32,860 nucleotides of DNA from Gammaproteobacteria bacterium. Its GTDB lineage: Bacteria > Pseudomonadota > Gammaproteobacteria > Coxiellales > Coxiellaceae. Location: contig JAHFRQ010000020.1 in assembly GCA_023266215.1 (NCBI GenBank), forward strand, positions 1-32,860, written 5' to 3'. Below, in pieces: positions 7,166 to 15,508 of this stretch (within the stretch, counting starts at the first letter, position 1; every line of letters begins with the position of its first letter). The notes under the pieces were generated by a model. That model was given only the letters and a program-made list of their open reading frames with translations. It did not search any database and was not told where the DNA came from. A program made the translations under genes and the position numbers.

Positions 7166-7963
7166 ATGAACCAAATTGCCGAGCCAGAAATAGATCAAAC
7201 GATTTTGGTGCGCGGCGAGATTATGGGTGATTTGCCACTCGATTTATATATCCCGCCCGATGCGCTACGGGTTTTTCTCGAGACTTTTCAAGGGCCGCTG
7301 GATTTGTTGTTGTACTTAATTAAAAAGCAAAATCTGGATATTTTAGACATTCCCATCAAAGCGATTACCATTCAATACATGCGTTACGTTGAGCTGATGC
7401 AGCATCTTCACTTGGAATTGGCGGGCGAGTATTTGCTGATGGCAGCCATGTTGGCTGAAATTAAATCAAGGCTATTGTTGCCAAGACCGCCTTCTTTAGA
7501 GGCAGAAGAGGCGGGCGACCCACGTGCCGAGTTGGTGCGTCGATTGCAGCAATACGAGCGCTTTAAAAAAGCTGCCGAAGATTTAAATAGCTTGCCGCAG
7601 GTTGAGCGCGATATTTTTGTAGCCAATGCGACTGCACCAACCCTTGAAATGGCCGTTGCAGCAGTCGATGTGCCGATGCAGGATTTATTAGATGCCTTTG
7701 TAGCCGTGATGACCCGCGCGCGCATGTTTGCTGATCACAAAGTTGAAAAAGAAGGCTTGTCTATCCGTGAACGCATGTTAATTATTTTAGATAAGATAAA
7801 TGCCGAAACCTTTGTTTCATTTACGGATTTTTTTACAGCAGAAGAAGGGCGGATGGGTGTTGTTGTTACTTTTATTGCAATGCTCGAGCTAATTCGCCAG
7901 GCGACGATTGAAATTGTGCAGGCGCAACCCTATGCGCCGATCTACATCAAAGCGAAAGGGTAA
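7166..7963 (+). CDS. scpA: Segregation and condensation protein A
   Basis: ScpA is the kleisin that bridges SMC-type ATPases and binds ScpB during chromosome condensation. From ATG 7166 the protein is 265 residues. The N-terminal domain contains the family signature FQGPLDLLLYLIKKQNLDIL and the helix EYLLMAAMLAEIKSRLLLP. A variable linker follows, and the C-terminal winged helix ends VVVTFIAMLELIRQ. An upstream in-frame GTG at 7124 exists, but a TATTAT at 7128-7133 could be the -10 element, which would favour 7166. scpB follows after 4 bp and rluB after that, the usual arrangement. Confidence 0.92.
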   Translation: MNQIAEPEIDQTILVRGEIMGDLPLDLYIPPDALRVFLETFQGPLDLLLYLIKKQNLDILDIPIKAITIQYMRYVELMQHLHLELAGEYLLMAAMLAEIKSRLLLPRPPSLEAEEAGDPRAELVRRLQQYERFKKAAEDLNSLPQVERDIFVANATAPTLEMAVAAVDVPMQDLLDAFVAVMTRARMFADHKVEKEGLSIRERMLIILDKINAETFVSFTDFFTAEEGRMGVVVTFIAMLELIRQATIEIVQAQPYAPIYIKAKG

Positions 7964-7967
7964 TATT

Positions 7968-8579
7968 ATGTCAGAACAAATTATTGAAGCGGCTTTGTTT
8001 ACGGCAGAAGAGCCATTGTCACCTGATAAATTGGCGCAATTATTTGATGAAGCGGCGCGCCCCAGTTTGCCAGAGATTCGCGCCTGGATTGAATCCATCC
8101 AAGCTTTTTATCAAGAGCGGGGTGTTGAATTAGTTGAGGTGGCCAGCGGCTTTCGCTTTCAAGCCAAAACCAATACCGCTGAATTTCTAAAACGCTTATG
8201 GGAAAAGAAACCGGCGCGCTATTCACGTGCCTTTATGGAAACCTTGGCTTTAATTGCCTATCGTCAGCCCATTACGCGCGGCGAAATTGAAGATGTGCGC
8301 GGCGTTTCGGTCAATCCTCAGATTGTCAAAACACTGTTAGAGCGCAACTGGGTGAAAATCGCAGGCTATCGCGATGTGCCGGGAAAGCCCGCTTTATTAG
8401 CTACAACCAAAGAATTTTTGGATTATTTTAATTTAAAAAGCTTAAAAGAATTACCGCCTTTGTCAGAATTGGTCGATTTTGAGTTACTTGAGCAGCAATT
8501 GGGGTTACAATCTGCGCCGCAAGATCTGTTATCAGCACCTCTTGAAGAAGCAGAAGTAGAAGCTGACTTGCCAGCGTAA
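7968..8579 (+). CDS. scpB: Segregation and condensation protein B
   Basis: ScpB dimers bind ScpA with two tandem winged-helix domains. From ATG 7968 the protein is 203 residues. It starts IIEAALFTAEEPLSPDKLAQ (first winged helix), and residues around 85-140 contain the family-typical TLALIAYRQPITRGEIEDVR and GYRDVPGKPALLATT (second winged helix). The C-terminal tail is acidic. An AAAGGG ribosome-binding site 7 bp upstream supports ATG 7968 over the in-frame upstream codon at 7908. It is co-transcribed with scpA and rluB. Confidence 0.93.
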   Translation: MSEQIIEAALFTAEEPLSPDKLAQLFDEAARPSLPEIRAWIESIQAFYQERGVELVEVASGFRFQAKTNTAEFLKRLWEKKPARYSRAFMETLALIAYRQPITRGEIEDVRGVSVNPQIVKTLLERNWVKIAGYRDVPGKPALLATTKEFLDYFNLKSLKELPPLSELVDFELLEQQLGLQSAPQDLLSAPLEEAEVEADLPA

Positions 8580-8609
8580 GTATTTAATCAATCATTGTTG
8601 GGAAACAAT

Positions 8610-9431
8610 ATGCGAAAACCAAACAGAACAAAATCTGCGAGCGTGCGTTCAAAGCGTGCTTTTGTGAAGCCACAGCCTGGCGAAAAAATTCAAAAAGTAT
8701 TAGCTGCATTAGGCTTTGCTTCACGTCGAGAAATTGAGCGATGGATCAAAGAAGCGCGCATTTTAATTAATGGAAAAACTGCAACGATTGGACAGCGCGT
8801 TGAATCAAAAGATCGCATTCATGTTGACGGAAAATTAATTGGACGTGAAGAAACAGCGCCAGAAACGCGCGTGATTATTTATCATAAAACGGCAGAAGAA
8901 ATCTGCACACGCTCTGATCCTGAAAAACGCAAAACGGTTTTTCAATCATTGCCTCCATTGCATAAAAGCCGCTGGATCAGTATCGGGCGTTTAGATTTTA
9001 CAACATCCGGTTTAATGATGTTTACCAATAATGGCGAGCTTGCGAATAAATTAACAAAATCATCTAAAGATATTGAACGCGAATATTTAGTGCGTGTGCA
9101 TGGCAAAGCTTCACCAACGAATATTGAATGTATGTTGCGCGGTGTGCGTCTTGAAAATGGCACGGGGCGCTTCAAAAAAATTATTTTGCATGAAAGCGAA
9201 GGTAAAAATCAGTGGTACTTTTTTGTTGTGACAGAGCGCAATAATCGTTTTATAAAATCCCTTTGGGAATCGCAAGGTTTATTGGTGAGTCGCTTAAAAC
9301 AAATTCGTATTGGACCGATTGCACTGGCAAAGCAAGTGCGCCAAGGCTGCTGGACAGAATTAAAAAATCAATCGCTGCAGGCTGTGCTGGATTTGGTGAA
9401 AAGTCCGCAGATTGACAGTATTAAAAAATAG
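8610..9431 (+). CDS. rluB: RsuA/RluB-family rRNA pseudouridine synthase
   Basis: RluB makes a pseudouridine in helix 80 of 23S rRNA. The 273-residue protein has an N-terminal S4 RNA-binding domain (EKIQKVLAALGFASRREIER, then ARILINGKTATIGQRV) and the synthase core with catalytic Asp in GRLDFTTSGLMMFTNNG, followed by REYLVRVHG. The usual motif III, close to TEGRNREVRRLW, reads TERNNRFIKSLWESQGLLVS here, so two conserved Arg positions are changed. The start is ATG 8610; TTG 8595 is also in frame. Its place after scpAB matches rluB in other genomes. The 3' end contains the promoter of the ATPase gene downstream. Confidence 0.85.
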   Translation: MRKPNRTKSASVRSKRAFVKPQPGEKIQKVLAALGFASRREIERWIKEARILINGKTATIGQRVESKDRIHVDGKLIGREETAPETRVIIYHKTAEEICTRSDPEKRKTVFQSLPPLHKSRWISIGRLDFTTSGLMMFTNNGELANKLTKSSKDIEREYLVRVHGKASPTNIECMLRGVRLENGTGRFKKIILHESEGKNQWYFFVVTERNNRFIKSLWESQGLLVSRLKQIRIGPIALAKQVRQGCWTELKNQSLQAVLDLVKSPQIDSIKK

Positions 9432-9478
9432 GACTACACTCCTAATTATAGGCATAAAAATAAGAGTGCATTCCTAAT
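9412..9478 (+). promoter_or_regulatory. Promoter and operator-like repeats of the DUF4143-type ATPase gene
   Basis: A perfect -35 TTGACA (9412-9417), inside the rluB coding end, is 17 bp from TACACT (9435-9440). An inverted repeat TAGGA-N6-TCCTA (9429-9444) covers the -10. TCCTAAT occurs at 9440-9446 and again at 9472-9478, 32 bp apart, the second copy overlapping the ATG at 9477. The overlap with the -10 and the start codon suggests a repressor site. Confidence 0.55.
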
Positions 9479-10682
9479 GAGATCGTCCTTACAGTTGATT
9501 TATAAGCGATTATTGGAATCCGTTAGTCTCGCGCACCATCGTTTTTTGTATCATGACTTTATTCTTGCGGATCGGTTGACGGGTCTTATTGGTCCGCGAG
9601 GTGTCGGCAAAACAACGATGTTACTGCAGATTATTAAAGCCCGTCTTGACCCAATACACACTTTTTATTTTTCAGCAGATCATATTTATTTTGAAAATAC
9701 GACGCTCTATGCGTTTATTGAGGATTGTTTTTTATCGGATGGAATTGAAACTTTTTTTATTGATGAAATACACAAGTATAAAAATTGGAGTCAGGAGCTG
9801 AAAAATTTATATGACGGATTTCCGCAATTAAAAATTGTTTTTTCAGGCAGTTCTAGTTTGGATATTACCAAAGGCAGCTATGATTTATCGCGACGCGCAA
9901 AAATGTATTATTTGCCTGGCATGTCATTTCGCGAATATCTCAACATGAATACAAATTTGACAGTTGAGAAAATTGATTTTGTTGATATCATTAAAAATCA
10001 TCAACAGTTTGATGAGTTATTAACAAAAATTCCTCGCATTATTGGACATTTCAATGATTATTTGATTCACGGTTTTTATCCTTTTTATCAGGAAAACCCG
10101 TTATCTTATTTTGAAAAATTACTGGAAGTGATTAACAAAACTATTTATGAAGATATTGCGAATTTTTACCAGCTCAATACCGGTAATTTGCATTTTTTTA
10201 AAAAATTACTGAGTTTTCTGGCGAGCATTCCGCCAGGTGAAATCAACGTGCATAATTTAAGTCAAAATTTATCGATTGATGATAAAACAACGTTGAATTA
10301 CTTAAGTAAATTACAGGAAGTGGGACTTGTCAATTTAATTTATCCTGTTGAAACGGGCAATGCGAGTTTGCGACGCCCTGAAAAAATTTTTCTCAATAAT
10401 ACTAATTTACAATATGCTATTGAGGGAAACTTGCCGAAAAAAGTGGATATTGGTACCATTCGTGAGCTATTTTTTATTCAAGCTTTGCGTGATGCAAATC
10501 TTATTGTCCACTACAGCAAACAAGGAGATTATGTGGTGAATAATACTGTTTTTGAAATTGGCGGAAAAAATAAAACGAGCAAACAGATTGCGCATATTGA
10601 AAAAAGTTTTCTTGTCAAAGCGGATATTATAATAAGTCGAAAACGTGAAATTCCGTTAATATTAATGGGGTTTTTGTATTAG
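9477..10682 (+). CDS. AAA ATPase of the AAA_14/DUF4143 type
   Basis: This 401-residue protein has the layout of the widespread AAA_14 plus DUF4143 family. Walker A is G39-PRGVGK-T46, Walker B is FFID96-E97, and a sensor-like FSGSSSLDI follows. The middle contains the family-typical LPGMSFREYL. The C-terminal half (180-401) has a winged-helix-like segment (VHNLSQNLSIDDKTTLNYLSK) and a region ending FLVKADIIISRKREIPLILM that recalls a degenerate nuclease fold. The physiological role of this family is poorly known. It is monocistronic with its own promoter and lies between rluB and a HigBA-like pair, suggesting an accessory insertion. Confidence 0.8.
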   Translation: MRSSLQLIYKRLLESVSLAHHRFLYHDFILADRLTGLIGPRGVGKTTMLLQIIKARLDPIHTFYFSADHIYFENTTLYAFIEDCFLSDGIETFFIDEIHKYKNWSQELKNLYDGFPQLKIVFSGSSSLDITKGSYDLSRRAKMYYLPGMSFREYLNMNTNLTVEKIDFVDIIKNHQQFDELLTKIPRIIGHFNDYLIHGFYPFYQENPLSYFEKLLEVINKTIYEDIANFYQLNTGNLHFFKKLLSFLASIPPGEINVHNLSQNLSIDDKTTLNYLSKLQEVGLVNLIYPVETGNASLRRPEKIFLNNTNLQYAIEGNLPKKVDIGTIRELFFIQALRDANLIVHYSKQGDYVVNNTVFEIGGKNKTSKQIAHIEKSFLVKADIIISRKREIPLILMGFLY

Positions 10683-10687
10683 TGACC

Positions 10688-10716
10688 TTGAAATCATATG
10701 ATCTTTGTGTCATAAT
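10688..10716 (+). promoter_or_regulatory. Promoter with internal palindrome for the HigBA-like operon
   Basis: TTGAAA (10688-10693) and CATAAT (10711-10716) are separated by 17 bp. The perfect palindrome ATCATATGAT (10693-10702) lies in the spacer, where a bound HTH antitoxin would block RNA polymerase. The -10 ends only six bases before the toxin ATG at 10723, so the transcript may begin at or next to the start codon. Confidence 0.6.
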
Positions 10717-10722
10717 TAGAGC

Positions 10723-11070
10723 ATGAAATGGACCGTTAAATTTTACGAAAAATTTGAAGAGGAATTCGATGAGCTTCGCCTAGAAGTTCGGGACGAGTTG
10801 CTAGCGCATGCGTTGCTGCTAGAAGAGTTTGGTCCGCAGCTTGGTCGTCCGGCTGTCGACACTTTAAAAAACTCAAAACATGCTAATATGAAGGAGTTGC
10901 GATTTAAAGCGCACGGCGGAGTTTGGCGGGTCGCCTTTGCATTTGATCCGAAGCGAGATGCAATATTGTTGATCGCTGGAAATAAATCAGGTGTTAGTGA
11001 AACAAGATTCTACAAGGAATTAATTAGAAAAGCAGATGAGCGGTTCGATAGATATTTAAAAGAGAAATAA
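10723..11070 (+). CDS. HigB/Gp49-like toxin (DUF891)
   Basis: This 115-residue protein matches phage-derived Gp49/HigB-like toxins of the RelE fold: MKWTVKFYEKFEEEFDEL, then LGRPAVDTLKNSKHANMKEL, the core strand RFKAHGGVWRVAFAFDPKR, and LIAGNKSGVSETRFYKELI. Members are thought to cleave mRNA or block translation. Toxin precedes antitoxin, as in other HigBA systems. No Shine-Dalgarno is visible before ATG 10723 and the promoter abuts the start, which points to a leaderless transcript. The HTH antitoxin follows after 2 bp. Confidence 0.88.
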   Translation: MKWTVKFYEKFEEEFDELRLEVRDELLAHALLLEEFGPQLGRPAVDTLKNSKHANMKELRFKAHGGVWRVAFAFDPKRDAILLIAGNKSGVSETRFYKELIRKADERFDRYLKEK

Positions 11071-11072
11071 AT

Positions 11073-11405
11073 ATGACTCATACATTAAGAAGTAAAATTG
11101 AAAAATTGCCATCGAAACGAAAAGAAAATATTCGTAAACGTGCTGCAGAATTGATTGCTCAAGAGATCACATTACGAGATTTGCGAAAAGCGCTTGATTT
11201 GACGCAAGCCAAAGTCAGCTCTAAATTGCACATTAATCAAGAGGCAATTTCACGTCTAGAGCATCGCTCTGATCTGATGCTGTCGACATTGGTTTCTTAC
11301 ATAAAAGCCATGGGCGGAGAACTCAGTCTTACTGCGAAATTTCCAAATCGTCCACCTGTAAACCTCACTGGTTTTGCAGATATTGAGCACAGAAAAAGCC
11401 GCTGA
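11073..11405 (+). CDS. XRE-type HTH antitoxin (HigA-like)
   Basis: This 110-residue protein contains an XRE/Cro-type helix-turn-helix around residues 33-75: TLRDLRKALDLTQAKVSSKL, then INQEAISRLEHRSDLMLSTL, then VSYIKAMGGELSLTAKFP. The basic N-terminus may wrap around the toxin. It is probably the antitoxin and the operon's repressor, with the palindrome in the promoter spacer a likely operator. It starts 2 bp after the toxin stop. The pncC/cinA gene begins 24 bp after its stop and may be partly read through from here. Confidence 0.87.
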   Translation: MTHTLRSKIEKLPSKRKENIRKRAAELIAQEITLRDLRKALDLTQAKVSSKLHINQEAISRLEHRSDLMLSTLVSYIKAMGGELSLTAKFPNRPPVNLTGFADIEHRKSR

Positions 11406-11429
11406 CTTTTTTGCCAACCGGAGAATCTG

Positions 11430-11921
11430 ATGGAAACTAATTTATACGCATTGAGTTTATCGCTGGGTAACTTGTGCCTTGCCAAAAAAATTAAAATCGC
11501 CGTTGCTGAGTCATGTGCGGGCGGTATGCTCGCTGCGAATTTGACGGCTGTTTCAGGCTCTTCGGCTTGGTTTGAAGGCGGTGTTGTGGCTTATAGTAAC
11601 ACAGTTAAAACAAGCTTATTAGCAGTGTCTCAAGCGGTATTAGAAAAACATGGCGCAGTTTCAGAAGCAGTTGCCAAGGCGATGGCACAGGGTTTATTAG
11701 AAAAAATAAGCGCAGATTATGCAGTTTCAATCACCGGCGTTGCAGGGCCAACGGGCGGAGCAGCCGAAAAACCGGTAGGACTGGTTTGCTTTGGATTGGC
11801 CGATAAAAAGCATGGCACTGTTGAGACTCAAACGCTGCAGCTTGAAAGTGGCCGCAATGCGATTCGAATTGCGGCCTGCAGCTTCGCAATTAGCTGGCTG
11901 ATAAAGCATATTTCGGTATAA
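11430..11921 (+). CDS. pncC: Nicotinamide-nucleotide amidase (CinA C-terminal type)
   Basis: PncC deamidates nicotinamide mononucleotide to nicotinic acid mononucleotide in NAD recycling. This 163-residue protein is the stand-alone CinA C-terminal domain, without the N-terminal domain of full-length CinA. The signature [20 protein letters not shown] is present, followed by [13 protein letters not shown] and the glycine-rich [11 protein letters not shown]. The start ATG 11430 is preceded by a CGGAG ribosome-binding site. ftsK starts 7 bp after the stop, so the two are probably co-transcribed. In many gammaproteobacteria this gene adjoins recA; here it does not. Confidence 0.92.
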   Translation: METNLYALSLSLGNLCLAKKIKIAVAESCAGGMLAANLTAVSGSSAWFEGGVVAYSNTVKTSLLAVSQAVLEKHGAVSEAVAKAMAQGLLEKISADYAVSITGVAGPTGGAAEKPVGLVCFGLADKKHGTVETQTLQLESGRNAIRIAACSFAISWLIKHISV

Positions 11922-11928
11922 TAATCTC

Positions 11929-14352
11929 ATGAGGGATGCCAAACGAAAATCTGCAACTGTTGCAAAACAACCCGTTCAAAGTTTTTTGACGACGGCGTTT
12001 TATCGTCGTTTGCACGAAGGTTTTTTAATTGTATTGACAGCGCTCGGGGTATTTTTTTTATTATCGCTTGCAACCTATCATCGCATTGACCCAAGCTTTT
12101 CTCATCAAATTGATCAAACTAGGATTTTAAATTCAGGTGGACGCGTTGGTGCTTGGTTATCTGATTTTTTATTATATATTTTTGGCTATGCGGCTTACTT
12201 AATTCCATTTGTTTTATTTTATGGCGTTTACACGCTGTATCGTCACAAGCCTTCCGATGAGAATAAAATTAAAGTTAATTGGTGGTTGGGTTCCATGCAA
12301 TTTTTCGCTTTGATTTTAGCGATTTCAAGTGCAACAGCATTATTGAATTTATATTTACCCGCAAAAATGAATTTGTTGCCTTATCAAGCCGGTGGCATTA
12401 TTGGCGAAGTCGTGGGCGATAATGTGCTGCACTGGTTTAATCAATTTGGTGCAACGGTTTTTTTAACTCCTATTTTATTAATCAGTATTTCGTCATTAAC
12501 GGGTACTTCTTGGTTGCAATTAATAGATTTATTAGGCGCGAAATTATTGTTAGGCTGCGCTTTTATTAAAAATTATTTCAGCAGCAATATTTTTGCGTCA
12601 TTTCGCCTCCCTAAAATACTACCCAAATTATTTGAGAAAAAACCACCATTGTTAAATTCAATTCGCGCTTTTCGTGAGCCAACCATTGGTGAAGCTGATC
12701 CTTTATTTGATAACACAGAAGATTTAATATCAGCGCCCAAGTCGTCTGTAGTGTCATCTGTAACATCATCTGTAACATCAAAAGCACTGATCACAACTCC
12801 TAAAATAACTTCAGAAGAACCAACTGTTTTATCATCCGTTCCGCGCTATTCGAAATCAACTGTATTGCCAAAATTAAGCTTATTGGATGAGCCAACAGGT
12901 GAGAAAAAAGTGGGTTTAAGTCGAGAATTATTAGAGCAGCGTTCGCGTGAAGTAGAGCAGCGTTTGCATGATTTTGGCGTGGATGTCAAAGTCGCCGCAG
13001 TGCATCCAGGACCTGTTGTCACGCGATTTGAATTGTCATTGGCCGCTGGCACGAAAGTCAGCAAAATTTCATCTTTGGTTAAAGACTTGGCGCGCTCTTT
13101 TTCTGTGACCAGCGTACGTGTTGTTGAAGTGATTCCTGGAAAATCAGTGATTGGTTTAGAGTTGCCTAATCCTAATCGTGAAGTCGTGACATTAAAAGAA
13201 GTGTTATCCACAAAAGCCTTTTCGCAATCACCTTCTGCTTTAACGATTGCATTGGGAAAAGATATTGCTGGCGAATCAGTTGTAGTGGATTTGGCAAAAA
13301 TGCCGCATTTATTAGTTGCCGGAACAACAGGTTCTGGAAAATCTGTTGCGCTCAATGCCATGTTATTAAGTTTATTGTATAAATCATCGCCGCAGGATTT
13401 ACGATTAATTTTAATTGATCCCAAAATGTTAGAGCTATCTGTTTATGATAATATTCCGCATTTATTAGCACCTGTTGTGACAGACATGAAAGATGCAGCA
13501 GGGGCATTGCGTTGGTGCGTGGTTGAAATGGAGAGACGCTACAGATTAATGTCAACGCTCGGTGTTCGAAATATTGCAGGCTATAATCAAAAAGTAAAAG
13601 AAGCGATTAATGCGGGCGCGCCTTTATTAGATCCTTTGTCACCACCTGATGGTGACACACCACGTGAATTACAAATTTTACCCAAAATTGTCGTGTTGGC
13701 CGATGAATTCGCAGACATGATGGTCGTTGTAGGTAAAAAAGTAGAAACATTAATTGCGCGTCTTGCGCAAAAAGCCCGCGCTGCGGGAATTCATTTAATT
13801 TTCGCAACACAAAGACCTTCTGTGGATGTAATTACAGGATTAATTAAAGCTAATATTCCCACGCGAATTGCATTTCAGGTGTCATCTAAAATAGATTCTC
13901 GAACCATCATTGATCAGCAGGGCGCAGAACAATTGCTGGGTCACGGTGACATGTTGTATTTACCGCCAGGTTCCGGTGTTCCCGTGCGTGTGCATGGTTG
14001 TTTGGTGAGTGATGAAGAAGTGCATCGCGTGGTGAAAGATTTAAAATTAGCTGGAAAACCTGATTATTTAGTTGATATTTTAAATGATTCTGTTGGCGTT
14101 GATCCAACTGGCTATACAGAACATGTGATCGGTGAAGATCCAGAAGATGGTGAACGTGATCCCTTATATGATGAAGCGGTGCAATTTATTGCAAAGGCAC
14201 AGCGTGTTTCAGTCTCGAGTATTCAGCGTCGATTTAAAATTGGTTACAACCGTGCTGCACGTATGGTCGAAGCAATGGAAATTGCGGGAATCGTCAGTAA
14301 AATGGAAGGTAATTCGCAGCGCGATGTGTTGGTGCCGTTGCCAGCGGAGTGA
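11929..14352 (+). CDS. ftsK: DNA translocase FtsK
   Basis: FtsK anchors at the division septum and pumps DNA towards dif for XerCD-mediated dimer resolution. The 807-residue protein has four N-terminal membrane segments (about residues 32-50, 74-97, 118-140 and 165-190). A short linker, about 230-320 with Ser/Thr runs, lacks the long Pro/Gln tract of E. coli FtsK. The motor follows, with Walker A in [10 protein letters not shown] near 463-471 and Walker B in [11 protein letters not shown] near 589-599. The C-terminal gamma winged helix (745-807, [20 protein letters not shown]) reads KOPS sequences. Start ATG 11929 lies 7 bp after pncC. A dispersed hairpin repeat follows the stop. Confidence 0.95.
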   Translation: MRDAKRKSATVAKQPVQSFLTTAFYRRLHEGFLIVLTALGVFFLLSLATYHRIDPSFSHQIDQTRILNSGGRVGAWLSDFLLYIFGYAAYLIPFVLFYGVYTLYRHKPSDENKIKVNWWLGSMQFFALILAISSATALLNLYLPAKMNLLPYQAGGIIGEVVGDNVLHWFNQFGATVFLTPILLISISSLTGTSWLQLIDLLGAKLLLGCAFIKNYFSSNIFASFRLPKILPKLFEKKPPLLNSIRAFREPTIGEADPLFDNTEDLISAPKSSVVSSVTSSVTSKALITTPKITSEEPTVLSSVPRYSKSTVLPKLSLLDEPTGEKKVGLSRELLEQRSREVEQRLHDFGVDVKVAAVHPGPVVTRFELSLAAGTKVSKISSLVKDLARSFSVTSVRVVEVIPGKSVIGLELPNPNREVVTLKEVLSTKAFSQSPSALTIALGKDIAGESVVVDLAKMPHLLVAGTTGSGKSVALNAMLLSLLYKSSPQDLRLILIDPKMLELSVYDNIPHLLAPVVTDMKDAAGALRWCVVEMERRYRLMSTLGVRNIAGYNQKVKEAINAGAPLLDPLSPPDGDTPRELQILPKIVVLADEFADMMVVVGKKVETLIARLAQKARAAGIHLIFATQRPSVDVITGLIKANIPTRIAFQVSSKIDSRTIIDQQGAEQLLGHGDMLYLPPGSGVPVRVHGCLVSDEEVHRVVKDLKLAGKPDYLVDILNDSVGVDPTGYTEHVIGEDPEDGERDPLYDEAVQFIAKAQRVSVSSIQRRFKIGYNRAARMVEAMEIAGIVSKMEGNSQRDVLVPLPAE

Positions 14353-14361
14353 TATTTAATC

Positions 14362-14400
14362 CCCTCTCCCGCTTGCGGGAGAGGGTTAGGGTGAGGGTCT
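14362..14400 (+). repeat. Dispersed hairpin repeat, copy 1 (between ftsK and lolA)
   Basis: CCCTCTCCCG and CGGGAGAGGG form a 10-bp perfect stem with a CTTG loop (14362-14385), followed by TTAGGGTGAGGGTCT. A copy of the same unit lies at 29992-30030, and half of it in inverted orientation lies at 32700-32723. The arrangement resembles a REP-type palindromic element. It ends just before the lolA start. Confidence 0.85.
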
Positions 14401-14409
14401 TTGAAGCGC

Positions 14410-15024
14410 ATGAAAATAATTAAATATTATCTCGCATTGCTTATTATATTTTTTTCTCAATCGCTTTTTGCGCAAACAGCTGCATCACAGCTTTCTCAAT
14501 ATTTAAATCACTTTACGACTTTTCAGGCTGATTTTAATCAAAACACAGTTAGCCAAAGTCATCGCGCAATGCAAAGCAGTAATGGCAAAATGATGTTAAT
14601 GCGACCCGGTCGTTTTCGCTGGGACACACAAAATCCATCGCATCAAATTGTCGTCACCAATGGAAAAACACTGTGGATTTATGACATTGATTTAAAGCAA
14701 GTGACAAAACAAAGCTTATCTCAAAGCGGCGCTGATCCTGCGCAATTATTGTCAGGCAATGTTAATCACATATTGGCGCAATTTAATGTGATGATTTTAA
14801 AACAAGCTAATCACACTATTAGTTTTCAATTAAAACCTAAAAAATTATCTCAGCAATTTAAATCGGTTCTAATGATGTTTGAGAATAATCAATTGACTGA
14901 GTTGCAGGTTGTTAATAGCTTAAATCAAATAACGATTTTTAAATTTTCTCATATTATTTTAAACGCATCGCTGAGCCCCAATTTATTTAACTTTAAAGCT
15001 CCCGCGGGAGTGGATGTACTGTAA
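14410..15024 (+). CDS. lolA: Outer-membrane lipoprotein carrier protein LolA
   Basis: LolA ferries lipoproteins through the periplasm from LolCDE to the outer membrane. The 204-residue precursor has a signal peptide ending SQSLFA, then SQLSQYLNHFTTFQADFNQ. The family core NGKMMLMRPGRFRWDTQNPS is followed by TNGKTLWIYDIDLKQVTKQ. The C-terminus ends FNFKAPAGVDVL, as expected. ATG 14410 is preferred over TTG 14401 because it gives a compact signal peptide. The dispersed repeat ends ten bases upstream, so its GAGGG may contribute to ribosome binding. ftsK-lolA adjacency is conserved in gammaproteobacteria. Confidence 0.93.
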   Translation: MKIIKYYLALLIIFFSQSLFAQTAASQLSQYLNHFTTFQADFNQNTVSQSHRAMQSSNGKMMLMRPGRFRWDTQNPSHQIVVTNGKTLWIYDIDLKQVTKQSLSQSGADPAQLLSGNVNHILAQFNVMILKQANHTISFQLKPKKLSQQFKSVLMMFENNQLTELQVVNSLNQITIFKFSHIILNASLSPNLFNFKAPAGVDVL

Positions 15025-15034
15025 GAGGGATCTT

Positions 15035-15430
15035 GTGAATTTATTCGCTAAAGAGATTGTTGTGATCACGTTAGGCGGCGCATTGGGTTCTGTGGGTCGT
15101 TTTTTATTGTCACGATGGATTCAAGGCGTTTTCCCGTACCAGGATTTGCCCTGGGGAATTATTGTTTGCAATGTCTTGGGCTGTTTGTTGATTGGTGTGC
15201 TATATGGCGTGTTTGCACACACTACATTCGGTGGACCTTTATGGCGCGCCGGTTTAATTATCGGTATTTTAGGGGGATTTACGACGTTTTCGAGCTTCTC
15301 GGTTGAGACTTTTAATTTTATCTTAAAGGGCCAGCATTATTTGGCGTTAATGAACATCTCCATCAGCTTGTTTTTTTGCTTAGCCGCAACAGCCGTTGGC
15401 TTTTGGATGATTCGCTTATTTGTCGCGTAA
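15035..15430 (+). CDS. crcB: Fluoride channel CrcB/FluC
   Basis: FluC dimers export fluoride across the inner membrane. This 131-residue protein has four membrane segments and the family motifs GGALGSVGRFLLSRW, GIIVCNVLGCLLIG and GGFTTFSSFSVE, the last containing the Phe-box and pore residues. GTG 15035 is preferred because AGAGGG lies six bases upstream; ATG 15014 would overlap the end of lolA by 11 bp. lolA and crcB are clearly co-transcribed. No fluoride riboswitch was recognised upstream. Confidence 0.92.
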   Translation: MNLFAKEIVVITLGGALGSVGRFLLSRWIQGVFPYQDLPWGIIVCNVLGCLLIGVLYGVFAHTTFGGPLWRAGLIIGILGGFTTFSSFSVETFNFILKGQHYLALMNISISLFFCLAATAVGFWMIRLFVA

Positions 15431-15508
15431 CATACGGTATTGCTCATCGAAGACATCGGCAGTATTATTAAGCACGAACACATTGACACATTACAATGGT
15501 TGAAAACA

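Noticed and set aside
12846-13424. 192-codon ORF on the minus strand
   Set aside because: It lies opposite the highly conserved FtsK motor domain and reflects codon bias of that gene.
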